Part shown: piece by piece, positions 36,341 through 48,614 of the stretch
Position numbering within the stretch: position 1 is the first letter of the stretch
Layout of the letters: the number at the start of each line of letters is the position of its first letter
Assembly: GCA_027627225.1 (NCBI GenBank)
Contig: CM051026.1
Span: 5,510,415 to 5,574,414, forward strand
From: Congeria kusceri
Taxonomy: Eukaryota; Mollusca; Bivalvia; Myida; Dreissenidae
DNA length: 64,000 nucleotides
Direction of reading: 5' to 3'
Notes under the pieces: model-generated
What the model saw: only the letters and a program-made list of their open reading frames with translations
Database searches by the model: none
Told to the model about the DNA's origin: nothing
Program-made: the position numbers and the translations under genes

Positions 36341-36790
36341 AAATTAGTTCAATAAGGCTTTTGCAAACAATAACTAAAATACTTTTTGTACAATCATCAT
36401 ACAATTTTTCAATAGTCTTTGTAATCATAAAACCAAGTTCAAGTTCGGTTTTCAGCATAATTGCTCGTACCGTACTTGAGTTATGCCCCTTTAATAAAAA
36501 TTAGTTGAAATAAGGCTTTTGCAGACAACATTTTGAAAAAGTTTTTGTTCAATCTCTATGAAACTTTATGGGTGTGTTAGTAGGCCTAAAAGGATGGTTA
36601 AGTTGAATTGTCGGCATAATTGCTCTGATCGTACTTGAGTTATGTCCCCTTTTTAACTAAAGAAGTTCAAATAAGGCTTGTGCAGACACTAACTTGAGAA
36701 GTTTTTGTGCTATCATTATGAAACTTTAAAAAAAGTGTTAGTAGGCATAAAAGGAAGGTCAGGTTGAAATTTCGGCATAATTATATGACA
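36341..36790 (+). repeat. ~165-bp tandem repeat (AATAAGGCTTTTGCAGACA)
   Basis: Three units with AATAAGGCTTTTGCARACA, TTTTTGTACAATCATCAT or CAATCTCTATGAAACTTTA, and GCATAATTGCTCGTACCGTA then CTTGAGTTATGCCCC. It directly follows the previous block. Confidence 0.8.
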
Positions 36791-38904
36791 TTACAGCATA
36801 GACTTAGACCTCTATTCTTAGACGGTTCACTAGCACCATTTTGCTTTTTCTACACTGAGGGTTTAGCATGAAACTGTTGTATCTGCTTAACATTTCTAAC
36901 TCAGATGCAACAGTTTCACACTGACCCTCAATACACGCATGGCAGTAGTGAAGTGAGTAGTAAGTAATAAAGTAGAAAAATAGAATGTCAAAAATAAAAT
37001 AGACACTCCTAACATAACACGAATTCGGTTTTGTGATAAGATTTATTAATCCGTGTGTTAAGTTGTTGAATTGCCAGGCCATTGGCAACAATCTACTTCC
37101 CTTACAAGGTCAACTGGACTATCGACAACACGATAAATATTGTTGAAGGAGAGGATACGGCTACATGCTACTCACAACTACATAAATGTGTAGCATGCAA
37201 ATTCTGCTCTTCGCCGTATAAGCTCCGCTCAGCTTAGGAATTTCAAAAGATGCTGTATCCTGCTTTTTGATGCAAGCTAATTGGACATTTTTTTATGGTC
37301 CCTGAAGAGGGCGGGGGGGGAGGGCATATATATTTGCTGCTTTGTCTGTCTGAATTCTTATCCAACTGCCATTTAGTTTTTCATGATGTCAGACGCATTT
37401 ACCTGACAAGTTTATCCATCATGCTCTGTGTTCATCCGTCCTTCTGTCCGTCCGGTACTTCTTTTCTGCGCGAGTTCTCATGAGTAACCAGTATAAAGAA
37501 ACTAAATATCTGTTACTTCAGTAGTTTGACCCAAATAATTTTCTTTTAGACCCTGGAAATTGAAAGTCAGTGGTCATTTGACTTCTGGTTTTCAAAATTT
37601 GCTGAAATATCTGGGCAGTTAATACATTGTTAGTACTGCCCAGTGCATTCCTTGTGGTAATAAAATCATGCCAAGTCTGCTTTTGTTACAAGTTATACAG
37701 TTCTTTAATAGATTTACATGAGATGAAGGTATTTGTTTTATTTTACTCAGTACAAAAGTCATAGAGACTGGGCATTTCATCTACAAAACATGTGCCAATT
37801 TGTGTACTTTGACTTTTAAAAAGAACTTGCTGTTTTGCTAAATTTCATGTGTCTGTAAACGCCTCACTCTGAGCAAGAGTCTTTGTCTGTTGGTATGCCC
37901 AAACAAAGTGAGAGGCATTGTGCATTGCACTTGTCCGTGCTTCCGGCTGTACGTCCCAAATTGTGTAGATTAAAGTCATCTTTATAAAGCCGCAGTCCAT
38001 AGAGTATATTTCAATACATCTCAAATTGGCAATAGTTCTAATGAACGTTAATGGTATTTAGTCGACTAAAAATGTTTCTTATTTACGAAAGGCATTTTAT
38101 GATGTCTGTGTTCGAAAACATTTGCTACAAACGGAATATACAAGAATGTACATGCTGATTTACTCCGGAGGCATCACCAGCTATCGCATACTAATAACTT
38201 TATGATAAAAAGTTACTGAAACATTATTTTACCGATTTCAATGCGGATTTTTGTATTTTGATCGGTAAGATGTCAATTAGTTTTATTTTATTCACATATT
38301 TCTTGACTGTGGCTTTATATTTTGCGAATTTTGCTCAGTTTCACAGGTGAAGAATCTTAAAGAAGGACTGTATGATTTTGTACAAAACCATCCATTGATT
38401 CTAATGATGTCAGTATAGTTTTGAAATTATAATATAATAAATGTTGAGAATAACCTATGTTAAAAAATGCGTATTTTAAGAGGAATTAAAAAAAAAAAAA
38501 ATACTTAGCTGCGCAGTGAACTATTATATACATATAGTCACAGCATCTAGACCAGTCAGATCGGTTGATGACGCATGCGCTGTCCATATTTTCTCTTTCG
38601 AAACCGAATGTAGCTGTTGCTGTAGGACAAATGGGTCTGATTCAACAAGAAATATATATTTGCATTTTTGATAAGAGAAATAGTGTTTGTTGATGTTGAC
38701 ATTTATTTACGTTATATACAATGTTTTCTTGTTAGTGGGTAACAAAAGAGACCTGAAACAAATGTGTAAAAATCAGACAGTCCCTCATCAATGTATGGGT
38801 TTTCGTAAGGAATTCTGGCTTTGTCCAATTTTAGCCCTACAGTCATTTTTTCCACTATAGAACATGTATAAAAATAAATTTGTGGAAGCAAAAAAATAGT
38901 ATTG
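36791..38904. other. No supported gene
   Basis: AT-rich DNA. A G-rich AGGGCGGGGGGGGAGGGCAT patch at 37308 resembles ends of bivalve repeats, and AGTGAGAGGCATTGTGCATT lies at 37908. Poly-A at 38489. No exon pair or domain is supported. Confidence 0.4.
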
Positions 38905-39122
38905 CAAGTTTGAACTATTAAATGTCATTTTGGATCTGTGTAATACTGCGTTTTCCTTTTCCAGTATTATTGATGCCAGTATTCATTTCCATCTATTTGA
39001 AATTTCTCAGAATCAAGTTTGAACTATTAAATGTCGTTTTAGATCTGTGTAATACTGCGTTTTCCTTTTCCAATATTATTGATGCCAGTATTCATTTCCC
39101 TTTATTTGAGATTTCTCAGAAT
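38905..39122. repeat. 109-bp tandem duplication
   Basis: CAAGTTTGAACTATTAAATG begins at 38905 and again at 39014. The two 109-bp copies differ at only a handful of positions by eye, implying a recent event. A 92-codon frame crosses both copies because of the duplication. Confidence 0.92.
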
Positions 39123-40159
39123 CAAGTTTTGCTTTTGGCTATGTTTTATTCTTGTCACAATTCTGAAATTTCATTGGCATCAAACTTCTTGGTTGGCTGA
39201 TTAAAACGTGCAATTTAATTCTAATTGTTTGCAAGACTTGCGTTGTTGAATTGGAAACACATCTGTCTGTGTATTGTGAGTAAGATGTTGAGAGAAGATG
39301 GTGTCAGCAAGTTTTGAAAATAGCATTGGTACCTAATTATCTATATGCTGGTATACAAATATCGGTGTAACTGTAAATATATTTGGTGTTTACCCGTGAA
39401 TCTTTGAATGAATAAGAAACAGCTAGAGAGCTCAAAAATAGAAGGTTCATCAACTGTTATCTTGTTTACCATTTTGAGACAAAAAATAATTGTATGTTTA
39501 TCATAGATTGTGAATATTAGATTGCCCATCAATGTGCATTGATGTTTGGATATGTTGAGACTAAAATTTTATGGCCATAAAAGAATATCTAAGACAACAG
39601 CAAGACCAATATTCATTTTGGGTTATAGTTTTGCATGAACACTTCATTTAATGTTTCAGAGTGTTTAGAAAGCAGGATGCAAATGGTGTAATTAGTTCCA
39701 CAGAATGTGTCAGTAAATTTATAGAGCAGATAACTTGCCTCTTCTTATTCCAGGAGAGGACCTCTGTTAGACTTCTAAAACTAAAACCACAACAGTGGTC
39801 TCCCTTGCATTATTCATATACCGCTATTTGTTGAAGTGAGGATTTCTCTAACAAATTAGTGATATTAAAATGTATCTGTACTCCTAGACAAATCTCTGTG
39901 GTCACAAAAAATATAACCAAGAAAACAAATTACCAAAGCACACGTCAAGCTTTATTTAAGGAGTTTATAATGTTAATTATTAAACTATTGAATTGAATTC
40001 ATTTCAAAGACTCTTGAGAATGGGAACAAAGTATGAGTTTGATAAGTTTAAGCCTGCAAACTGTAATTCTGATGTGTGTTTCTTTCACAGAAACATTTTG
40101 CTGGTGTTTACAAGTTATAGCTGTCTAAATTATATGTATCATTGCAAAATTCACCAGTT
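39123..40159. other. No supported feature
   Basis: AT-rich DNA with isolated TTCCAG or CACAG acceptor-like sites but no frame that continues between donor and acceptor. Confidence 0.4.
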
Positions 40160-40430
40160 CAGTGCAAGGGTGGGGAGGGGGGGCATATACAGGACTTAAG
40201 ACTGGCAGGAATTTGATGCGCTGAATGATTCTGGGTCCCAGATAAATAGACTCTGTCAGATTTTAGATCCCGGTAATATACACCGCCAGGTCATTTGATG
40301 GACATGTATCCACTGAGGGGATTTAGACAAATATGCTTGGCTCTAAGGTTGGGAATTAGACCTAAAAAAATAACATTTATCAAATTCCTTTGGATTAGCT
40401 GACCGCTCCATCCCTAGGTGCATAATCATT
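40160..40430 (+). repeat. Dispersed repeat with G-rich head, copy 2
   Basis: GGGGAGGGGGGGCATATACA then GGACTTAAGACTGGCAGG, CCACTGAGGGGATTTAGACA, ATGCTTGGCTCTAAGGTTGG and AAATTCCTTTGGA match 27480-27760 in order. Confidence 0.75.
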
Positions 40431-40796
40431 GTTCATTGTTTTTCAGACTTGTGTTTCATTCACTGTTCAGTTTACCCATGTTGAGCCTCTGGCTCAGAAT
40501 CTTGTTTGAACCCTTTTTGGTGAGTTTTCACGTTTGTTTGTGGCATGTGTGCATATGTCAGATCCTATCCAGAGTGTATTATGGGCTTACGTGATTCGAT
40601 TATTCATGTGATTAGCAAATATGTTTACTATGATTGAACAAAGTGTCACATGCACGATCCGTTATCCTGACCCCTAGGTCAATGTCAGACTTGGTAATTT
40701 TGAATAACTGTGTAAAATAAAGTTGGTCAATGTTATAGCTTGGGTTTTGGACATCCCCTGTAAATGAGTCCTTTTCCTTGGTCATCACAGGTTACC

Positions 40797-40912
40797 GTCA
40801 CACTGGATATTGACTGGGTTGGATCTTGGACATGAACTTTACAGACTTCACAACCTACGACCGCTGAGATAAAATATCTGTCGTGCTAACCATTCGGCCA
40901 TTCTGACTTGTG
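40797..40912 (-). mobile_element. tRNA-derived SINE, reverse orientation
   Basis: The minus strand reads GTCAGAATGGCCGAATGGTT then AGCACGACAGAT, TATCTCAGCGGTCGTAGGTT, a Leu/Ser tRNA-like A box and anticodon-arm region. It matches the plus-strand repeat at 61537 (GTCAGAATAGCCGAGTGATT, CGCAGCAGTCGTAGGTTCG). The B box is partly decayed. Confidence 0.7.
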
Positions 40913-41077
40913 ATCATGGTAGCTAATTTTTAACGCTATGTAAATGATAGATGTGTTTTCCAAAATACTGATGAAAAGTGTTACAAACGCTTTATAATTG
41001 TATCCATTTCAATTAATGATCTTTCATAAATGACGCTATTCGTATTTTCATTTATGATACAATGTTTGATTTATTAT

Positions 41078-41357
41078 TGTTTCTCAGTAAACAATGATTT
41101 GGAGTTCTGATGCGTAGGAATTAAACCACGAAGGCGTTAGTATTAGAATGACAAAGAGTTGTTTAATGGCCAATAAACAACGATAATGCAAAAATTATTT
41201 TGATTCTAACAGGAGTTGACATATTTTTGCAATTATAATTGGAACTACTTTTTACTATGCTCCGCTCAGAAGCGGGACTACTTTTTGCATTGTTTATTAG
41301 GTAGTTTAACAATGATAATTTTGTTCTTTGTCTTTCTAAAAATTAGTGAGTATCATG
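41078..41357 (+). mobile_element. Palindromic MITE-like repeat, copy C
   Basis: AGTAAACAATGATTTGGAGT then TCTGATGCGTAGGAATTAAA, ACCACGAAGGCGTTAG, TGGCCAATAAACAACGATAA and the distal TTGTTCTTTGTCTTTC and GTGAGTATCAT line up with copy B. The first palindrome half is degraded. Confidence 0.78.
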
Positions 41358-41744
41358 ATAATAGTTGAATTCCAAACATATGATCCTAGGTTGGTTAAGA
41401 ACACAAAGGTCAAACATCATTAAATGTATGCGCCATGTTTGGAGTGGCTGGAACGTTTTAAAACTGAGCTGATAGTCTGAGTCTTTAGTACATGCACATT
41501 GCAATCAAGTATCACTACTGACACGACTGGCTGGAACCTCCAATTAAAACAGTTAAACCTTATCAGTGGATAAATAGCATTTTTACTTCTACTAAATACT
41601 ATCGTTAAAGCTATAAATCAGAGTAAAACTCTTACAATCAAATAATCTTTATTGCACATCTGCAAGTTATTACATAATACGCTAATTCTTAAAGATGTGT
41701 TTGTATTTCTGTTCACTAGTAAGTTGCATATTTTATTGCATTCA

Positions 41745-42390
41745 AATTAACAATGGTGCATTGACAGTACATGTAGCAGAGGTCACGCTTTTGTGTAGTG
41801 TGTACATTGTGAGGTAAAACAACAATTCAGAAATGAGTTGTATTCCTTCACAAAGTGGGAGACAGTAAGCATTGCACTTGTCTGAATGTGCGGCTGTCAC
41901 GAATTTTTGTGAACTCAACCCCTCTTTAACGGCTGGGCGGAATGTGCTCAAACTTTCACAGCTCAACAACCTTAATGTGTAGATGATCGTAAAGGAAGGA
42001 ATTTTGGCTGCGACCAATTTTGGCAGAATTATTAGCCTTTTACATTTTTTTCCACTTTGTATACTTCATGAAATTTTGTGGACTGAACTCCTCTGTAAGG
42101 GCTGGTTGAATTTCGCTCAAACTTACACAGCTGAACAACCTAAATGTGTAGGTAATAGCGAAGTAAGGAATTTGGCTGCAACCAATTTTGGCAGAATTAT
42201 GGACCTTTGACATTTTTTTCACTATATAGGTCATGATATATTGTAGACTCAACTCCTCTTTTACGGCTGGGCAGATTTTGCTCAAGCTTTCACAGCTGAA
42301 CAACCTTAATGTGTAGATGATCTTAAAGGAAGGAATTTTGGCTGCGACCAAAATTGGTAGAATTATGTCCCTTTGACAATTTTTCCACTA
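41745..42390. repeat. ~167-bp tandem repeat (GGCTGGGCGGAAT...CACAGCTCAACAACC)
   Basis: Three units (GGCTGGGCGGAATGTGCTCA near 41932, GGCTGGTTGAATTTCGCTCA near 42100, GGCTGGGCAGATTTTGCTCA near 42266) each followed by ACAGCTGAACAACCTTAATG, GGAATTTTGGCTGCGACCAA and TTGGCAGAATTA. One more diverged unit is at 42755-42920. The overlapping frames on both strands are by-products. Confidence 0.85.
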
Positions 42391-43033
42391 CAATAAAAAA
42401 ATACATTTTAATTACTGCCTTTTAGTGGTTTATAATGTATATTTAGCCACACCCCTTTATCGCTTACAAAGGAAAACTGTTGGTAGTTTAAAATAGATTC
42501 AGTAGCCCCGCCCTTTTACCGCTCTTTATTAGTTAACTCCGCCTTTGAGCGACTCCGCATCAGTAGCAATTAATCGCTAAAGGTAGCTTTTGCGCTGAAA
42601 AGCGGTGAATTACGTAAGTCAGCGGTTGAAAACGGATGAACAATGCTGTAAACCGTTTATAAACGGTTGAAAACGATTTAAAACATATTTTATTTGCAAG
42701 TCTTTACTGATTAATTGCGGAACATGATCGCTGACTCTACTGTATATGTACTTAATGAAACTCCTCATTAACGACTGGGAGGATTTCGCTCAAACTCTCA
42801 CAGCTGAATTACCTTAATGTGTTGGTAATCATAATGAAAGGAATTTTGCCTGTGACCAATTGTGGCAGAATTATGGTCGTTTGTCTTTTTTTCCACTATA
42901 AAATGTGTATGACAATAAATTTGTGAAAGAAAATATAAGTGTTGGTAACATGCCCTTTTAGTGTTGGTGACATGCCCTTTTATCTGTGTCCAAACATGCC
43001 ATCCGTGTCTGTGACACATCTAGTTGATTTTGA

Positions 43034-43330
43034 GTTGTTTATCGGCTAATAAACAACGAGTCTGAGTTCTGATGCGGATGATTTAAATCACGAGGGTGTA
43101 AGCGTGAGTGGTTTAATATACCGCATCAGAATGACAAATTGGTGTTTATTGGCCAATAAACGATGGTAATGCGATAATTATTTAGATTCTCATATGACCT
43201 GACAACATTTTCTGAAATTACAAGGTGAGCTATTTTTTAGTTTTGGATCTATTTTTTCTGGTTATTTGTTGGTAGTTTAACAATGGCAAATTTTGTTCTT
43301 TGTCTATAGAAAACTCTGCGCGTGTTATGT
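43034..43330 (+). mobile_element. Palindromic MITE-like repeat, copy D
   Basis: Begins GTTGTTTATCGG followed by CTAATAAACAAC, a near-perfect 24-bp palindrome at 43034-43057, then GAGTTCTGATGCGG, ATCACGAGGGTGTAAGCG, CCGCATCAGAATGACAAA and TTATTGGCCAATAAACGATG. The distal part has GTAGTTTAACAATGGCAAAT and TTGTTCTTTGTCTATAG. Confidence 0.8.
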
Positions 43331-43799
43331 TAGCATATATATTTGAACTTTGATTCACAGAGCGGTTACCATTTGTTTATGCGATCCGGAAAATAATGGC
43401 GGCTATTTTGATCTATGCATAGGAATTGTGAAAAAGAATGTTCATGCTTCTTCCATTCCAGATAGTGAATAAACCTCCGTCATTAAAACAATACATATAA
43501 GACAATACAAAATAGAATGACCTGCAAAGGGAAGTAACTAAAGAACTATTTGAGATAAATGGAAAGACATCTCAATTTTATTCACACTATACCGTCAGTC
43601 TGTCGTGTTTTTTTTTTAAACATTGTTTTACTTAAGATAGCAATGTGAAATTAGATATAAAATATTTATTCCAAAAAAAAATGCATTAAAGGTACAACAC
43701 GTACATTCCATTCATATCGATTTTACTAGTACTACTAATTTTCCCGCACCCACGATAGTGTCACCGATGACCACTGACATGTATATATTTGTCAATTGT

Positions 43800-43915
43800 T
43801 TATGGAAACAAGGCTGTTGTATTTAATAATGCTTCAATATTAATTATCTGTAAAATGAACTTTTATTTTGCAAATGTTATTGTTGATCTAAATGTACCGT
43901 CGATAGGCCCCTTTA
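43800..43915 (+). repeat. Dispersed repeat ending 'ACCGTCGATAGGCCCCTTTAA'
   Basis: TATTTAATAATGCTTCAATA, TTATCTGTAAAATGAAC, GCAAATGTTATTGTTGATCT and GGCCCCTTTAA match 25500-25625 and the reversed copy at 29655-29790. Confidence 0.75.
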
Positions 43916-44129
43916 AAACGCAGACACCATCTTAAATCATAGCGACTTGCATTCTCCTACTGCTACTCAAAATCACAGACCCAGTCACCTATAGTCTTAT
44001 GGTAATTTCAATGAACATCTTTTTTTTTTTAAATCTTCAAACCTGATCCACATCCTCAATTTCCAACTAAAGAGATTGTACATCAAACTATCTAACATGT
44101 GTCTGTCTGAAGCAAATGGAGAATTATGC

Positions 44130-45660
44130 AAAATAAAGTGTATTCCCTTCATTGATTGTGTCTTCAGGAATCATTTCATATTATAGCAGTCTTAAAACTA
44201 CATGATGGAATGCAGTATTTCGTAACCATACAAGTCGAACAACCTTCTAATGCAAGAAAACACACTAAAACAGTCATATTGGTTCCGACTGACTTTAAGT
44301 GAAAGACGTCAATCACTACATGTAATGTGAACGATCAATCGTAACAGGGCATACATCAAAACAGGGCAGATCAATCGTTACAGGGGAGTTCAATTAAAAA
44401 AGGGGCCTCAATGATTAAACAGGTGATAACACATAACAGGGATGATCAATTGCATCAAAAAACTATGCAGGCCAAAAAAATATTGGCATGAGTTGTTTGT
44501 GTTGTATAGTATTGTGTAACCTATTCCAAAACATACAAGGTTAGCTCCCTTGTTAACAAGTTTGCCACTGTCAATGTATTGTGCCAATTTTCATCTGAAA
44601 GTATGTTGATTGATTTTAACAATACAAACTGCTGGACATCAACACAGAGTAAGCTTATCATGCAATAGTAATGATATTTCTCCATCTATGATAGATTTGG
44701 ATGTTTAGCTTTGTATTTAAAACACTGTTTAGTTGTCTTCAGGTGCATGGCCATGGAACTTCATTCTGTTGTACAACTGCAAGTTTTGCTTACCAAAAAT
44801 CTGAGACTTGACTTATGCAGCTGATTAAATATTGAGAAAGACTAAAATGCCAAAGTGACATAAAACAAATGCTTTCATGCCTTCACTCTGACTCACACAC
44901 ATATGTGCACCCCAATTAATTCAGCATTTTTTTTCTAAATGGATCTTTGAATTGTGAATATAATTGCTTACAAAACTACAAAACATTGCATGAGAACTTG
45001 AAAAAGCTAATAAATAGTTTTAAACAGGATCATCATCCAAGTAACATTTATATGACCCATTTAATTGATGTTATTGTTTCATAAATAATCAATAATGATC
45101 TGTTCTTTTCCACCAAGTCCACAAAACCTTTCTGTTTTATTCTTGATTTAAACAAAACACATTAAGAACAGGAAGTGACAATAACATCAATCACTACAAG
45201 GGACACCCATGATAACATTGACTGCTATGACATTATCTGGTGTAATTAAAAGCTTCATTGCGATCTGCTTCATAGTAAGAGACTCCGGCTTTTGCTACAC
45301 AACGTAAGAGCTTGCGTTTGAAAAACCTGCTAAACATGTCCATGCTCGCCTAAAATGTCACAACAAGCATTGTGAACCTGAACCATACAGCATTTGTGCA
45401 TCGATAAACTCTGGTCATGGTCCTGTGTGTGTTTTTGTAACCTGTTGACAAGCAAAGATAATGCTGTTTCTAGAAAGTGATGTGGTCTGTAGGTAGCAAA
45501 TTGCAATTTCTAATACCAAAAGGCTGTTGATTTGATGAAAATTGTAACTTCCAGTTTAATGTCATTAAGATAGCTGTTTAGTGATCAGATGTTAGCCTTT
45601 ATAATAAGTATGGTAACTGCATTAGTTGATTCACTACAAGTCATCTAGATGCTGTTAGAG
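44130..45660. repeat. Segmental duplication, copy 1
   Basis: 44330-44655 (GATCAATCGTTACAGGGGAG, AACTATGCAGGCCAAAAAAA, GGCATGAGTTGTTTGTGTTG, TAAGCTT) matches 52610-53215. 44885-45660 (GACTCACACACATATGTGCA, CCTGTTGACAAGCAAAGATA, TTTCTAGAAAGTGA, ACCAAAAGGCTG, GATGTTAGCCT) matches 57690-58265. Order and orientation are the same, so this is a diverged direct duplication about 8-13 kb apart. Confidence 0.82.
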
Positions 45661-45957
45661 GTTTTCAAAACTGATAAAATATGGTGGTTCAACAATATCT
45701 TATGACAAAATGATGTAATCTAAGTTAATATAATGTATTATTTAATGCTAAGTAGTGAAATATAGAAAAATATCAGTGAGATATATCCCTATATCACTCA
45801 CAGTGAGGGACAACTTTTTTGGGTGCCGATTTAATACAGTAAATAAAACGGACCGATGCCGGGCTCAAAACTGTGAAATGACGTAATTATTTTGACGTCA
45901 TGAAGATATGATTCCCGCGATATTTTTCAATAAAATGTAAAACAAAGGTTTTCTAAA

Positions 45958-46143
45958 GCATAAAATAAAAAGAAAATGTGTTTGTTTTTAGTGTGATAAC
46001 GCATTATATCATCACCGGAAACGGAGACAATTTACATATTTTCACTAGCGCAAGCGCTCGTGAAAATATAAATTGTCTCCCTTTCGGGTGATGATATCAC
46101 GCGTCATCACACCGAAAACAAACAAATATCCTCTTTTTATTGA
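45958..46143. mobile_element. Hairpin MITE, long near-perfect inverted repeat
   Basis: The core GGAGACAATTTACATATTTT then CACTAGCGC is mirrored by GCGCTCGTGAAAATATAAAT then TGTCTCC (46023-46080). The arms continue outward through ATATCATCACC / GGTGATGATAT, GTGTGATAACGC / GCGTCATCACAC and a TTTGTTTT / AAAACAAA pair to AATAAAAAG / CTTTTTATT. The whole unit could fold as a single stem of about 85 bp. Confidence 0.85.
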
Positions 46144-46689
46144 AGGAGCATATCTACAGTATTTCGCTGAAATACTGACAATATTAACAAGAAATATCTT
46201 TTAAAAAATAATCGGCGTCTATGTTAATTTTGAAAATTAGGAATGCTGATGCTAATGGACATGTGTGTCACTTGGTTTTGTGTTTTTTTTGTTACTTATA
46301 GTTCACTTATCCATCGCATGACTGACTAGATTCGAACGGTACACTATGCTTATATACTAATTTATACTATTCTCCTTCTAATTTATCATTATATTTTTAT
46401 TATGCCCCCCACCGGAATTTGGGTAAATACGCAATTCTGAAACCCCATTTACGCAAAGTTATTTTATATTTGATGAGTAACAAAACTTTATTAAAATACC
46501 CAATACGCAAAAAACTGCAAACTCGGTGCATAAAGTGATTGACTGACAGGAGTAAGATTTGGATTTCTTGTTAAATGTCTATATCATTTCTTGATTATTT
46601 GTCGTTTTACTAAATTGGAGATAAACTTTGTCTGATACTCAGTTATTTTCATTCTAATGGGGTAACATAATTTAGAGTGCTCAAATATT

Positions 46690-47399
46690 TTAATTTGTCC
46701 CCCATCAAAGATGGCGGGGTAAAATGGTTTGCTAATGTCGGTTGTCAGTAGACCACTTTTTTTCCCGGTCCCTAAGTTCAACAGTTTTCATCTGATCTTC
46801 ACCAAACTTCATGAAAATGTTTGTTATAATAATATTTAGGTCAAGTTTGATAATCAGCCAAATCACCTTAGGAAGTGTGGAGTTATTGCCCTTGAATGAT
46901 CTAAAATTTGCCTGTTTAGCTGTTTCCGCTCTCAAAGTCCAATAGTTTTTCATCCAATCTTCACCAAACTTCATGAAAATGTTTTTTATAATAATATCTA
47001 TGTCAAGATTGATAATCAGTCAAATCGCTCCAGGTATTGTGGAGTTATTGCCCTTGAATTATCTGAAATTGGTCTTTTTTAGCGGTTTCCGCTCTCTTTA
47101 GTCCAACAGATTTCATCTGTTCTTCATCAAACTACATGAACATGTTTGTGGGCATAATATATTTGCCAATGATAATAATCAGCCAAATGGCCCCAGTAAT
47201 TGTGGAGGTATGGCCCTTGAATTATCTAAAATGGACCATTTTAGCAGTTTCTGTTCTCTAAGTCCAACAGTTCTTAGCCTATCTTCAAGGAATTCGGTGA
47301 AAATCTTTGTGGGCATATTATCTCCGTGAAGTTTTATAATCAACCAAATCGTCCCAGTAACTGTGGAGTTAGAGCCCTTGATTATCCAAAATTAGCCTG
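46690..47399 (+). repeat. Family A tandem repeat, left part, interrupted by piggyBac
   Basis: A head with CCCCCATCAAAGATGGCGGG precedes about four 150-bp units (CTAAGTTCAACAGTTTTCAT, CTTCACCAAACTTCATGAAA, GATAATCAGCCAAATC, GGAGTTATTGCCCTTGAAT). The last unit is cut at GCCTG just before the TTAA at 47400 and resumes at 49643. Confidence 0.88.
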
Positions 47400-47403
47400 T
47401 TAA

Positions 47404-47417
47404 CCCTTACTGCGCGG
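47404..47417 (+). repeat. piggyBac left terminal inverted repeat
   Basis: CCCTTACTGCGCGG directly inside the left TTAA; 12 of 14 positions match the inverted right end. Confidence 0.9.
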
Positions 47418-47671
47418 GAACCGGGTAAACTCGGGTCCAGAATTTAGTGCAGTACGAACGGGAACCGAGTATACTTGTTTTCAATAGTGGTCTAATTTTA
47501 GTAGTTCCGGGAGTTTCCCCGATTTACGTCGTCGGTATTTTTCAGTATTAACCAATAAAAAAAGGTCTTCCCTAATTTGAAACGATATGATTGGTCTTTA
47601 TTTTTGATTTTATGACGTCGAAATGTAAAATCAACAAGTCTTGAAATTCAGACCAAAACGAGACAAAGAAA

Positions 47672-48301
47672 ATGGCGGACGTTAGTTTTGATGCAGAACT
47701 ATTCTTTGGTAATTCGGACAGCGATTGTGATTTTGAGGAATTTGAAGGGTTTGATGAGCAAGATATACGTGATGTACAGCCTGGACAATTACCAGAATAC
47801 GATGCTAACCAGTTTGAAGGCGACAGAGAGTCTCCAAGTGACATGTTAGCAAATTGGTCGTCGAGTGTTGTTGAACCTTTGGTACCACCATTCGTTGCAG
47901 AAAGTGGTTTGTGCGTTGATTTGGAGATCGATTCAGTTCCATTAGACTATTTCTCGTTGTTTCTGAATGATGGGGACATGGATCATATTGCATTCGAAAC
48001 AAATAGGTATTTTGCACAGCAACGAGCCAAAAAGCAGCCGTCTCGTTTTTCGAGAATGAACTCTTGGTATGACACTACTGGGCCTGAGATACGAAAATTT
48101 CTGGGCATGACCATTGTTATGGGACTCATTGACAAACCTGCACTCAGCAATTACTGGTCTACTGACAAGCTGGTCTGCACTCCAGAGTTCAGCCATATGA
48201 TGCCACGAGACAGGTTTCTGTCTTTGTTGTCATTTTTGCATTTGGCAGACAACACGACAGCACCCACTCGTGAACAAGAAGGCTTCGATCCGTTGTACAA
48301 G
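47672..48301 (+). CDS. piggyBac transposase exon 1 (N-terminal part)
   Basis: The ATG at 47672 follows GACAAAGAAA and opens 210 codons. The first 60 residues are acidic (FGNSDSDCDFEEFEGFDEQD), typical of PGBD-like proteins. From about residue 115 the DDE_Tnp_1_7 region begins: PEIRKFLGMTIVMGLIDKPA, then YWSTDKLVCTPEFSHMMPRD and RFLSLLSFLHL, a hallmark block of the family. The exon ends at DPLYK with donor AAG|GTGTGT, phase 0. Family members bind the TIRs and excise and insert at TTAA in the nucleus. If the intron is not spliced, translation would stop five codons later. Confidence 0.92.
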
Positions 48302-48614
48302 GTGTGTATATATTCATAACTAAACACTTTACATGTATATTTTATTTGCCATCTTGAAATAAAAACATACCACAAGTTTATACATTTATTCTGCATATAT
48401 GTGTTTACAACAATGTTACATATCTACATTCAAATTTGACACAAGTCACATGAACAAATTGTCAGCCTATTTCAATAACCGAACGGTACCTAATTATTGT
48501 CTCACATTTTGTATGAAATTTTCTTTTAAAATTTTTAACACATAAAGCAACAGATACAATCAGTTCAACAAAGTAAAACAATAAAGTAACATATTTGTTA
48601 TTCTGTCGTTTCAG
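48302..48614 (+). other. 313-bp phase-0 intron in the transposase
   Basis: GTGTGTATAT at the 5' end and TATTCTGTCGTTTCAG at the 3' end. Removing it joins DPLYK to VRPIYDVV, which restores the conserved 'DPLYKVRP' block seen across piggyBac transposases. The interior is AT-rich with stops in the transposase frame. Confidence 0.88.

Noticed and set aside
40447..40519. Possible 73-bp exon (TTGTTTTTCAG acceptor, TTTTTG|GTGAGT donor)
   Set aside because: Splice sites are good, but the two usable readings conflict (one meets TGA near the end) and neither connects in phase to other candidate exons.
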